Of a stretch of DNA of 64,000 nucleotides, positions 9,300 through 21,700 are shown piece by piece. Positions within the stretch are counted from its first letter, which is position 1; the number at the start of each line of letters is the position of its first letter. The position numbers and the translations under genes are program-made. The DNA is from Vanessa cardui (lineage: Eukaryota > Arthropoda > Insecta > Lepidoptera > Nymphalidae): assembly GCF_905220365.1 (NCBI RefSeq), contig NC_061129.1:5890803-5954802 (forward strand). The letters are read 5' to 3'. A model generated the notes under the pieces. It saw only the letters and a program-made list of their open reading frames with translations, made no database searches and was not told where the DNA came from.

Positions 9300-12200
9300 T
9301 ATTTTTTTGCGTTCAAACAACAAAGATACAATACTTACACAAACAACCATGAAATTACCCGATAATCATTACATGTCTAAAAAGGATTTAGCGTAATCAG
9401 ATAAACGAAAGGATTCATTTTATTATACCACGCATTTCAATAGTATTGGCAACGACATAACGCACAACACAATAATGATTTTTAATAATAATGTTTTTTT
9501 ATCATAACACCACCATTGCTTGCACGACGTAAACTAAACTCAGCTGACAGCGACAGTGTAGAACAAAATATCACCAACATTTTAGCTGTCATTGATGTTT
9601 TATTATCTGTTACGTTTTTTCAATTCTAATTTTCAAACCGAATACCAAATTAGGAGATTTAGACACATGTTTATTGTTATTTTAATTAAAAAATTAAGAA
9701 TTATGTTTAATTTATATATTTTTTGAAAATAATTTATTCCATAGTTAAAAGACGCAGTGACATTCAAATACCTATTTAAAAAAATAATACATAGATAATA
9801 ATAATTTAATTAAAAAAAAACACTCATATTAAAAGATAAAAAGAAAATCGGAATAATTAAAGAAAATGATTAATTAAACAGGATAAGAACAAGTTTTGTA
9901 GTTTGAAATGAATTTAATCAATTGATTAATTTTATCCAACATTAAAATACATGTAAAACATTTTGAACTTTCTAAATGTTAAAAAATGTGTCAATGAATG
10001 TATTATATTTATAATATTAATACATCACAGTTTATTTGTTTGTATCTGATAGCCAAAGTCACATCGGCACGTTTTCAGCCAATTTTCCTAAAACTTCAAA
10101 ATTCAAAGAGTGATTTTAGACTTTGCCATTGGTGAAAACCGTATATAAATCTTAAGTTTTTTAATTGTATCGTAGTCAAATAAATTTGCCTGGGCAGCTT
10201 TTTTTCAAAGTACAGATGTAATGCTGTTAAGTATATACACATATCTTTAAAGGCGAAATATAACGTTAATACTTAGTGTATCCTAAACTACACGCACCAG
10301 TCTCGCGGCGTAGCTGCCTAACATTTCGTATGTAAAAGTCCTAATAAGCTTAAATATTTTAAAAACTTTTGTCGTATCTTTATAATTTTAGCTATTCATC
10401 CGTCATAACAAGACCTTAGTAAGCATTTGCTTTAACGCTTATGTAGCACATCTTTCTACTTCTCGAATATAGGCAAGGTTTCATGACAGTGCGCAAACCA
10501 GCTATCGTGATAATGCCAATGCCATTCCGATTAACGCCCCTGACACACCTTATAGATTGTGTGGCTATTTCTCGGTAAAGGCGCTTTTATTTGAATACGT
10601 CATGTATAAAAATCAAGATACTTTCTATGATACGATCACATTTAAGCGATCACGACATGCAATGTCTCAATATGACTCAAACTTAATAGGTGTTTTAAAA
10701 TATTTTCTAGTCTTGAACTTGTAACACATTTAGCCAAAGTGTTTAGTCAGCAATTAAACATGCTTACATAAATGACAATGATGATGTCGTAGGATAAGCG
10801 GACAAATCGCTTATTACAAAGGACCGAAACGGAATTTAATAGAAGTTTTCGCAATCACCAGGTAGGTCACTATCTCACTAAATTTAGGTAAATCGGAATG
10901 ACTATGACTTTATGCGCGTTGATTGACGAAAATTAAAATTTAATTACATAGCGACATACATCAACTTTGCTTACTCTATATCCTGCACTGGCCATTTGCA
11001 ACATTTCTGAATTCTATTTCAAGATACCTGCAGATAAGATGACTAAAAATTTAAATGTTTGAACGTGTTAACGTTTTTAGTTTTAACGCGAAATTTCATA
11101 GACGCACAGTTTTTTTTATTTCGTCTTATTATTTTATATTTACGGCAAAGTTTCATTAATTAATATATTATAAACCAAAAGACAGGTGGAGCGCGTGAAA
11201 CATAGTGAAATAGCAAAAGCGAATACGAAATCAAAAAGCGATTACAAATTTGATACTGTGTAAACAATTTGGTAATACCTACGTCAATAATAATTTAAAG
11301 TTAAGCATAGAAGCACATTCGATGTATAAAAAATAGATGCGTCATTTCGCACTAGCGGGAATTTGCATTCACGGTTGTATTTACTTTTGTACCTTCATTA
11401 TAATATTCCGAGCGCTCCACATGCCCTTTGATTTATTATCTGACTTTGTAAATATTTAATTGTCCAGTGGCGCTTTCCTCATTGCCATTTTAGTGACGAT
11501 TTAAAGGAAATTTGGTCGATTATTTTTAAATTTTGGTTATCATTAATAAACTTGTCTGTTACTTTATACTATGACACTACTGTACGAGTTCTTGTTTAGT
11601 AACTACAGTGTATATTTCATGTCCGCTTTACATATTTTATAACGTGAAAAAAATGATGAATAATTTTCTCAGAAGTTACGATATTATTTTAATCATAATA
11701 AAATTACCGAATATCTGCACCAACTTTTAACTGCGAGCCAATTATTGTCAGCTTACCACAACATTTCTGTTTATTTTAACGAAACCAATAGATAGATTAA
11801 AACAATATATAAGATTATTTTAGAGCTTATTTTTCTGTATTAACCGATTAATCATTAAACTTTGTTAGGAATTGGGAAAACCAATAGCTTAGAGATCAGG
11901 ATTGAACCTGCTGTTGTGCTAGTATTTCGTTTAAACATAACATTAAGTTATATTGTTATAACAATCGCTTGAGAAATCCTTATTTGAACTTTGATTAATA
12001 CACATTTCTATATAATCAAAAAATATATTAAAAAATATTTTCAATGTAATGTTAGTGTAAAATATTCGAAAATCCCTTTGAACCATTAAGAATCAACATC
12101 CTCTAATGAAATTTGTATTAAACATTTTGATCTTTCAACATTGTATAAAAGTGTATAAAAATATTTGTATATATATATATATAATATAAAACAAATAAAA

Positions 12201-13190
12201 TACAAAGTTTTACACACATTTAAGGCTTTACAAACCTATGACAAATCTAATTATTTTTTTTAAAGGATTATATACTTAAATATAAAAATTGTATATATCA
12301 CACATCTGATTATTTTATAACCACTGTTATCATTGAATACTTTTTTAATAAAAAAAACTTTTATGTCTTTTCCTTTACAATAAAAACAATACTTAATTTT
12401 GATTTATCAAAAATAAGAATCACAATTTATAAATAACATTAAAAGGACTTGTATTAAATACAAACACTAACAAACATTATATTATTATTAGATTGTACAT
12501 AAATATAATTGAAAACAGCTCTTGAGCAATGTCCTTAAAACTTTACAGGAAACTAATCTTTGAGAGATATCCAACACAACAAACACTTAGTGAATATAGA
12601 GTATTATTGAATATTGTAACAGAATTGCTTAATCATTGTTTTGAGGCAAAGTACCATGTACATAATATCAATATATAGAGTATAAATAATGTTCACAATC
12701 TACTTAACTGGTATATATAAATAATTTAAATGCTTTTAGGAATGTTTTTGTTCATATTTTAGTTGATTTTATATGCAATTGTTAAAATAATGGAATCAAT
12801 GCATACAGTTAATCTGCATTTCAAGGTTAAATCTTTGACCTCTGCATAATCATAAACTGACAAGTATTACATAGACTTTCATAACTAACATTCTGTGTGA
12901 TTATAAATATTTTCTTATTTATATAAAATTATCACAATTTAACATTTAAATTTAATAATTTATACATCCAGCATTGACATTAAACTTATATGAAACTTCA
13001 ATACAAAGCATGTTAAGAAATTTGACCTTAAAATGACCTTAGGTATAAAGTGAAATTAACAGTGACAAACATTGGAATGACAATAAGAAAATCACCTTCA
13101 TAACTTTTTCTTAAATATAAAAAAGATATTCAAATGAAAAAAAAGCAAGTATAAACCTTGATAAACAATACCTCCACCTTTAAATTATTT
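9300..13190. other. Intergenic, no gene recognised
   Basis: Lies between the 5' end of FIP200 and the 3' end of G6PD. AT-rich, with only short ORFs lacking homology that I can see. The FIP200 promoter is presumably near 8.7-9.6 kb, but no clear core element is visible. Confidence 0.5.
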
Positions 13191-13191
13191 T

Positions 13192-13197
13192 TTTATT
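13192..13197 (-). terminator. Poly(A) signal of G6PD
   Basis: AATAAA on the minus strand only 11 bases after the TAA stop (13210-13208), implying a very short 3' UTR. Confidence 0.6.
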
Positions 13198-13207
13198 GCT
13201 AATCATT

Positions 13208-14692
13208 TTATCCAAGTGAAGGTTTTTGCCATTTGTAGGATCCTGAATATTTAAAGTCACATTCAGCCAACTTAGCATCAGCTTCAGGTGGTCCACGTGA
13301 TCCATACATATAGGGAAGAGGTTTGATATGCTCCGTCTCCAATTTCTTCAACACTGGAGTGAAAATGCGCCATGCTTCCTTCAATTCATCATTTCTTACA
13401 AAATGCATTTGAGTTCCAGTAAAAACATCAAGTATTAATCTTTCATAAGCATCAGGTACATCAGCTTCTCTATAGCGCATGCTGTAAGTTAAATCTAGTT
13501 CTGTTTCCATTAGATCAAATTTCATTCCAGGAGATTTGCTCATTAATTTTAAATATAATGCTTCACCAGGCTGGACACGTATTACTAATTCATTTCTTTT
13601 TGTATGCCCTTCAAAGATATCTCCAGGTACGTCTTTGTACTGCACTCTTACTTCTGCTTTTCTTTCATTGAGTGCTTTTCCACAACGAAGAATAAAGGGG
13701 ACTCCTTGCCATCGAAAGTTATCAATATATATAACAGCTACTGCATATGTTGGAGTTACAGAATCTTTAGGAACCGTGGGATCATCAAGATAACCCAATT
13801 TTTCTTCTCCTTGTCCATTTGGGTTGCCCACATACTGTCCAACCAGTAAATTTTTGAGTTCTATAGGCTTGATGTGTCTAAGCACTTTAACTTTTTCATC
13901 TCTAATGTCATTAGGATTTAATGTGACCGGCTTTTCCATGGCAACAAGAGACAGTATTTGCAAAAGGTGATTTTGCATCACATCACGTACAATGCCAAAA
14001 CTATCAAAGTAACCACCTCGTCCTTCTGTACCAAAAGGTTCCTTAAAAGATATCAAAACGGATGCAATATTTTCTCTGTTCCATGAGGGGCTAAAAATTT
14101 GGTTAGCAAATCTAATTGTCATTAAGTTTTGTACCATTTCTTTTCCAAGGTAATGATCAATTCTATAAATTTGCTCCTCTTTAAATAGACCAGCCAAATG
14201 ACTGCTTAATTTTTCTGAGCTTTCATCATCTCTACCAAATGGTTTTTCAATTATTACCCGGGTATACCCCTTGATAGAAACACATGCATTCCGTATGTTC
14301 ACCGTAACATCTTCAAATACTGTTGGAGGGACTGCTAAATAAAATATTCTATTAGCAACGGGTCCCTTTTCAGATTTGCTAATATGTTGATTTAAAAATT
14401 CGTAGTCAACTCTTTTATCATAAGAACCAGCAACGTAATCATTAGCTTCCCAAAATTCTTTTAGTTTATTTTCATCGCCAGGCCGCACTTTGATGTACTT
14501 CTTAGATTTTTCTTTTACATCTTCCAAGGTTTGTTTCGTTCGAGCATAACCAATGAATTTCGTATTCTTCGGTAATAAATTATCACGATACAAATACCAA
14601 ATAGTGGGATAAATTTTTTTCTTAGCAAGATCACCTGAAGCTCCGAGTAAAACAAATGTATGAGGATATTGAAAGTCAGCTTTATTTTCCAT
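13208..14692 (-). CDS. Zw: Glucose-6-phosphate dehydrogenase, intronless, intact
   Basis: A single uninterrupted 494-codon ORF oxidises glucose 6-phosphate with NADP+, the first step of the oxidative pentose phosphate pathway in the cytosol. Visible motifs are the dinucleotide-binding GASGDLAKKKIYPT (residues 17-30), EKPFGR (149-154), the catalytic signature RIDHYLGKE (177-185), GRGGYFDSFG, RDVMQNHLLQ, ILRCGKALNERKAEVR and the C-terminal AWRIFTP and YGSRGP. All catalytic and NADP-site motifs are present. Length is close to animal enzymes (about 515), with a roughly 20-residue shorter N-terminus. The only ATG before the Rossmann motif is at 14692. Insect Zw genes usually contain introns, so the lack of any is odd and suggests a retrocopy kept under selection. 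The family call is firm; whether it is the main or a second copy is unknown. Confidence 0.95.
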   Translation of the reverse strand: MENKADFQYPHTFVLLGASGDLAKKKIYPTIWYLYRDNLLPKNTKFIGYARTKQTLEDVKEKSKKYIKVRPGDENKLKEFWEANDYVAGSYDKRVDYEFLNQHISKSEKGPVANRIFYLAVPPTVFEDVTVNIRNACVSIKGYTRVIIEKPFGRDDESSEKLSSHLAGLFKEEQIYRIDHYLGKEMVQNLMTIRFANQIFSPSWNRENIASVLISFKEPFGTEGRGGYFDSFGIVRDVMQNHLLQILSLVAMEKPVTLNPNDIRDEKVKVLRHIKPIELKNLLVGQYVGNPNGQGEEKLGYLDDPTVPKDSVTPTYAVAVIYIDNFRWQGVPFILRCGKALNERKAEVRVQYKDVPGDIFEGHTKRNELVIRVQPGEALYLKLMSKSPGMKFDLMETELDLTYSMRYREADVPDAYERLILDVFTGTQMHFVRNDELKEAWRIFTPVLKKLETEHIKPLPYMYGSRGPPEADAKLAECDFKYSGSYKWQKPSLG

Positions 14693-15717
14693 TATGCGGC
14701 TGATTCACTGATTGATACTGAAACGTTTTTATAGATTGTCTAAGTAGACGACCTACACAAACTGTAACTTTCAATAAACTGATGGTTTACGTTTAAGTTA
14801 AGCGGAGCGGCCGGAAAATATCGCTGTTATGTTCTTACTTCTTCGGCATATCTAAAAGTTTTAAAATAAAAACAAAAATTGTCTGTGATATGTTGTTTAT
14901 GGATTTAAGTATGAACCTTCCTTTTACAGTTTTGGGTATACCTATATGTTAATCATTCTTAAAGCTATAATTTTGATATAATAATAAACTAAAATATTCA
15001 TATTATATAAAGTTTGAAAATTTGTAATTTTAAAAGTAAAATATTAGTAAATGGAATACGTTTCAAACACTTTAAGCAATTCTTGTTCAATTGCTATTTG
15101 TAATGGTGCAAATCAATAAAGAAGTTGTGTTTTAATATAACATAAAATTAATAAAAAAAAATGTAATTATTTTTATACGTACAAAATTTAATTCTTTTAA
15201 CGTTTAAGAAATTTCATATTTCATTGTTAAACATATCTTAGTTAACAATTTATGTATCATTTTGTACTGAAAAAACTTAATAAAATTTATTTACTACACT
15301 AGTGTAATTGAAGGTTTAAATTTAATTAATGAAAAAATTGAGAAACTTGTCGAGCCTTTACGTGAAATGATTTAAAAAATAAATTAATTGAAATATTACC
15401 TGCTTCAAATAAGTAAATGACGTTTGGATGACGTGACGCTATATGTTTTTGGTTTTGTCACTTTGCGGGATTAGATACTTTGAAGGAAAATTTATTTATA
15501 ATAAATTGAGTATATTATAATTTTAATTGAGATTTCCGGTAACATAGTTTTAGTAAGAGTGATTGTTTTCAAAACGTAAAGCATTTACTACACTAGTGTA
15601 ATATTTGAATTTATAGGTATATTTAGTTCAACGACCTTGTTACTGACAGGTTCATCGTTGTGAGTGAACTAATATATGAAAGTGGTGTTGTAGAAGATAA
15701 GTAAATTACTGCAGATG
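14693..15717. promoter_or_regulatory. Divergent intergenic region, G6PD and distal usp exon
   Basis: A region of about 1 kb between the G6PD start (minus) and the distal usp start (plus), so promoters of both probably lie here. Holds a GC-richer patch near 14800-14830, TGACGTGACG at about 15429-15440, and two exact 20-bp direct repeats (see separate entry). No TATA box can be assigned with confidence. Confidence 0.4.
15289..15602 (+). repeat. Two exact 20-bp direct repeats with palindromic core
   Basis: ATTTACTACACTAGTGTAAT occurs at 15289-15308 and at 15583-15602, 294 bp apart. Each contains the 10-bp palindrome ACACTAGTGT. The second ends 115 bp before the distal usp ATG. Confidence 0.85.
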
Positions 15718-15739
15718 ATGGAGCCCTCGAGAGAACCAG
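15718..15739 (+). CDS. usp: usp distal alternative first coding exon (GC donor)
   Basis: Twenty-two coding bases: seven codons (MEPSREP) plus the first base of a glycine codon completed by exon 38667. The donor is AG|GCAAGT, the textbook form of a GC donor. A GT donor four bases downstream would break the frame. Confidence 0.8.
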
Positions 15740-18700
15740 GCAAGTAAAAAATACTCATCCCTAATTCTACGAACAAAAGACTGAATGTTTTTGTACATTG
15801 GACTAAAATTGTTTCAAGAAATTCATTGGTTATTAATGAAAAATAAACTGTGTTATGTTCATATGATTATATATAAACGAACTAACCCTTCTTCATTTAT
15901 TAATGCAAAGTAATATTCATTTAAAGACTCAATTTAGTTTTATGTATGAAAATGATGGTTGCCACATTCTTAGTAGAAATAAAGTTATTCAACTAAGAGT
16001 TTAGCTGATAAGACAATAACATAGAATAATAATTATGGTATATATCCCTATCCTTATTAATAATTAAGTAACTATTAATGCAACATTTTAATAACATAAT
16101 GAAAACGAAACATTACACACAATATACTTGTATTTCTAAATAATATGTGACTTATATAAACAACACATTTTAATATATTAAATAAATAGTACAATAGCGA
16201 ATAATCATTTAAAAAATGTGTAGTTAAATATATGAAACAAGAATGGTAAACTCAGTGTTAGAAAATTATATCATGCATAGCCACTTAATAATTTAATTAA
16301 TATTGTGTATACCCATATATATTAAAGATATCATGTCACACCATTTCACATAGCTTACACAACGGAGTATAATTGGAAATGAAGGTTCTATCAATTATTT
16401 AAATATATTATTTCAATTCTTTATAAATTTAAATATTTATAGTGTAGTAAATTGAAGTATTAAGATAAATATTTTGAATCAAACTATTTTACCAGTACTA
16501 TAAAATACAGCTAAGTATTTGAAGTAAGTTTGTATTTGAACACCAGTAAGATTTATTTGATTAGTAATACAATAACAATAGATAAACAATAACACTTTTT
16601 CAAGATTAAAAAATGTTAATATACATCTTTTACATTTAAATAAAAATCACTAAACAGGGATTATAATTGAATGATATATTTCATATTATTTAAATGATTG
16701 TATTTTATTGGTTTTCAAATAAAAAATATTGTTTGACAATATAAATAAAGGCATTTGTATTTGTTTACAAGTTAACAGACTTCTAGAGGGTTTGTCATCT
16801 AATTTTTATATGGCCTATAAGAAGACCTAAAGGGATTTTCTTTTATCATTAACTGAAAAAAAAAAATTAACTCTTGGTAGCTATATGAAATATTTTAAAT
16901 TAGGTTTTATCAAAGAAAATAGTGCATACAATTTTTTTAAGCGGTTCTCTTTAGTTATAGTAGTTTTCGTAATCACTCAGAGATGGCGTTAATTTTATTT
17001 ACAAGAGCAACAAACAGATGGCGCCATAACTGACAATCATTGTCTATTATTTTCAAATTCGCTTATATTATTATTCGAAAATATTTAATTATATTCTTTT
17101 ATTTACAAATAAATTATGCTGTGCACAATAATTACTATAATCAATACCTAAACTATGTAAACGAAAACTTAATTTTCAAGTTCTGGAACGTAAAGCATTA
17201 TAAAGAGGAATAATATTATAAGAATCACCCATATTTTATCCCTGCAATATCTATTATATTATATTCATTATACTCTAAGTAAATATAAATAAATATCGAA
17301 TTTTATAAACTAATTATAGAATTATAGGTAAGTTGTGCAATTTAGGTAAGTAGGTGAAATATTCAAAATAGATTAAAAAGGCAAGGAGAAATAAATTATA
17401 ATAAAATATTAAAAAAAATATTTTATTATAAATAATCGTTTTAATAAAATTTACATTTTATGATGAATATTCCTACATTCTTCAGTATAACTCTATCAGG
17501 TACCTATATTAAATTGAATCTAGTATGACGATTGAAATCATGGTAACAAGATAATGGTACTGTGGTCAAATTGCATGATGCGGTTTAAGGGAGCAGTAGC
17601 ACGTGTGATGCGTCGCGACAGGCAACGCGGGCGGATGGCAGGGTGAGGGGTGCGCAGTCGTGTGCAGTGGACCACTCGACGTCGCACAAGGTCAAGGAGA
17701 ATGATTAACAACGAAAATACAGCAAAACAAACGGTGGAGCGGGGTAGGAGCGGGGACGCGGCGCGGCAGTCAGAACAGCGACGCCGCTCGCATCCGCCGC
17801 GTGTCCGGCGACGTTCGCGACGCAGTCGAAAATCGATGTACGATCTGTGACCGGCATTCAATACTAGTCATACATCGTAATTTTGATCGAATCTTGATGA
17901 CCTAACGTAGTGGCTGCACCCATGCGCCCTCGCCACTTTTAATTGCGAATGCATCGTGTTTATCTCATTCTCAGCAGAAGACGGTTCTTATATCTCAGAA
18001 AACTTAAAATGTGAATTATTATTTTATTATTTTTCTAAAGTTTTACTGACAATATAGATAATAATATTAAACTTTTTACTAAAATATTATATAAGCCATC
18101 ATTATAAAAATAATGATGTACAATATGAATTGCCTTGGAAGTGATTGTATTTTTTGTGTAGTATAAATGCCTATATTAATATGTATAGTTAAATTCTTTT
18201 TGTTGCAATCGAGTTTATCACACTTGTGTCACTTGGGTTTAAATTTGGACAGTATTAAATAAACCTAGTCAAGAAATTGTTAAACTTATTTTCTTAATAT
18301 TGCGCGCATATAAAGTTATAATGTTTTTACGCCCTATGTCTTTATCTGACATGAGTCGTAAAGAGCATTGCAAGGTTGCCGGTGTATTGACTCCAATGGA
18401 GGTGAACACGTTTATCTGTTCTATCGCTCTAGTCGTTGCATTTCCATTGATGTGTAATCTTCACTTTTCTAACAAGATAAGACATTAAATTTCCCCGTTT
18501 GATAGGTTGACGTCAGGGTGATGTAACTGACTGTCGAAAACGTGCCAAAGAGCACTGGTTCCTCATCAGGCTTTTCAACTCTATATTCAGTAAACTTGAA
18601 AGTTCTACGTTTTAATGTTTCATTTTAATACAATTAAGTAAGGGCTATAAATGTATGTATTTTATAGCGTGGTACTCCCGAAAAAGATTTTTTAAATCTA

Positions 18701-21700
18701 TTTTAGTAAAAAATAATTTACGAGCAATCTACGTGTTTCATAATGAAACGCTCAATTTGTGCAGTCGTTGAGGCAAATCTTAAAAGAAGTAAATTCATAG
18801 TATAATTAACTTTTTATGACGGAAATATACTTATTTATGTATACGTCATAAGTTATTAAAAGTATTTTAAGAATGATTACTTAATTTAAGAAATCTAAGT
18901 AATAAATGTAATACCAAAAATAAATCCCAAAAGCGTTATCATTAGTAGCGAATTTAATTATATTTCATGGATGGGTTTTCAATCTTCATTCAAATAAACT
19001 GAACCTTATTCCATACTTAAATAAGAAGCGATTTTAAATCAGCGGACATAAAATAATTATGGTCAATAATCGTGAGCCGTGGTTATAAGATGTTGATAGG
19101 TAGAAAAAAAAACACAATTCCATTTAATGTACTGTAATTATAAATCATAAACTCGAAATAAGTTAGTTACATCTAAAGTCACTTTGCTTTAGTATACAAT
19201 TTTACTGCACTTTTATGCCCACGTTTGTCGTTTAAATTAACAGCGAGTTGATATAATCGGTAAAGCTTCACAGCGTAGCTAATTTTCTTTGTTGCTATTG
19301 AGTTTTGATCTGTAATCATAAGTATTACTATAGAATATTGTACCAGAAGTACATAACTTTTAAGATCAATAATATGCTTATTTCGAAAAAAAAAATATTA
19401 GTATTTTAAAATAGTTGACAATAAAGTGTGCATCGCAAAATATTGAGGCGACGTTATATTATTTTATTACGCTCTTATTCAACAGTATTGTATCATTGTC
19501 AAGGTCTTCTAGTTTATTAGAATTCATTGCTGCCCTCGTGCTAACTATTTTTTGGCATACTTAGACGATATTTTATTTTTGTTATCGTATATATTGTCAT
19601 TGTTGCAAATATTGTTGTTGTTTTTGTTGTTGGCAATATTATTTAATTAAAAACGGGATTATTTATTAAGAAAGTTATCTTAAAAAAACAATGATAAGCT
19701 CAAATAATTAAATGTTTTTAGGTATTACACATAACTTGCTCTTTAATTCTATATAATAGTTATTCATGTAATAATGATGTGGTTCATATGTATACATTTA
19801 TATTCACGTCCAAGACCGCGTATAGCGTACTGAAGTGACACACAGCCAAGAAAGTTAATTAATAAAAATATCATTATGTATTAGACCATAAAACTAGCTA
19901 TTTTTTGCGATGTGATTTATCTACCATGAAGTTGCTTTACACAAACTGCTTTTAGCAATGATTAAACCTCAAAAAATTATGATCACAAAGCTAAGCATAA
20001 TCACTCGGATGTTAATTAACGTAGAATGATAGTTGACCAAAATTTAAAAACACTATTTTTTTTAAATGTATAATGTTGTCTTAAATTTTCGCGATGATTA
20101 CACATTTAAATAAAACTATTTATAACGGATGAATCGCGTATATTAATTATTTTTAAACATCCCGACGTTTCGAGCACTTTGCAGTGTTCGTGGTCACGGG
20201 CAGACTAAGATGACATTTGTCTATTTGAAGAACAAAGGAAATATTATTAACAACTACCGCCAACGATTTCTCAATTGATATCTTGAGTAACGTTCCGGTT
20301 GCACGCAGAAGGCACTAACTGTATCTTTAGGTCTTGCAGTCTGTTGGATTTGGGATTTTAAATTTTTAATAAGTGGATCCCAGGTGTTAGAAAGTCTCCA
20401 ACCATCTTCTCTATTGAAGTTCGGATGTTTTTGAATTTCAATAGCCTCGCGTATCATTCTAGGAATGAATCTGTGTTCTCTAGCGAGGATCTGTGGTTTA
20501 TCAAATCGGATAAAATGGTTAGGTTTATCCAGAGCATGTTCACAGACTGCAGACTTAGAAGAACGCCTATTTTTGACATCTCCTATATGTTCCTTGACCC
20601 TGGTACCGATACTTCTCTTTGTTTGGCCTATGTAAGATAAACCACACTCACATTCGAGTTTATATACTCCTGCAGTTTGTAAAGGAATATTACTCTTGAT
20701 AGGTCTCAAGAACTGGCTCACTTTCTTATGAGGCTTGTAAACGGTTTTAATCGAAGCTCGCTTCAAGATGTTGCCAATCCTGTCTGTAACTCCCTTCACA
20801 TATGGTAGAAATGCAGGTTGTCGCTCAACTGTGGGTGGCTTGATACGGCTTCTGCGATGCTGGCGAGGCAAGGGCAGCTTGTTCTGGTGGAGTGCAAGCT
20901 TGACCTGACGTAGCTCGTCCTCTAGGTGTTCAGCATCGCAGAGATGGTGGGCTCTCTGAAACAAAGATTTGCCAACGGTAGCTAACTGGCTAGGGTGGTG
21001 GTGCGAGTCACCATTGAGGTATTTGTTGGTGTGTGTGGGTTTCCTATAAACTGTGTGACTTAATGTATTGTCAGGATTCTTGATAATAAGGATGTCAAGG
21101 AAAGCTAAAGAATTATTTGCCTCTAATTCCATAGTAAATTGAATGTTTTTATTTATAGAATTAAGATGTACTAAAAATGCAGATGTCAGATCACTAGGTA
21201 ATATTATATTACCTAGTGATCTGACATCTGCATTTTTCTAGAGGACGAGCTACGTCAGGTCAAGCTTGCACTCCACCAGAACAAGCTGCCCTTGCCTCGC
21301 CAGCATCGCAGAAGCCGTATCAAGCCACCCACAGTTGAGCGACAACCTGCATTTCTACCATATGTGAAGGGAGTTACAGACAGGATTGGCAACATCTTGA
21401 AGCGAGCTTCGATTAAAACCGTTTACAAGCCTCATAAGAAAGTGAGCCAGTTCTTGAGACCTATCAAGAGTAATATTCCTTTACAAACTGCAGGAGTATA
21501 TAAACTCGAATGTGAGTGTGGTTTATCTTACATAGGCCAAACAAAGAGAAGTATCGGTACCAGGGTCAAGGAACATATAGGAGATGTCAAAAATAGGCGT
21601 TCTTCTAAGTCTGCAGTCTGTGAACATGCTCTGGATAAACCTAACCATTTTATCCGATTTGATAAACCACAGATCCTCGCTAGAGAACACAGATTCATTC

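Noticed and set aside
17538..17861. Arg-rich ORFs on both strands
   Set aside because: Composition artefact of a GC-rich island; no domain, no splice or start support.
18300..18488. 62-residue ORF with hydrophobic C-terminus
   Set aside because: No homology, no splice context, and an ATG-poor AT-rich intron; chance ORF.
20425..20640. Antisense ORFs in both Penelope arms (also 21523-21738)
   Set aside because: Mirror shadows of the GIY-YIG coding frame.
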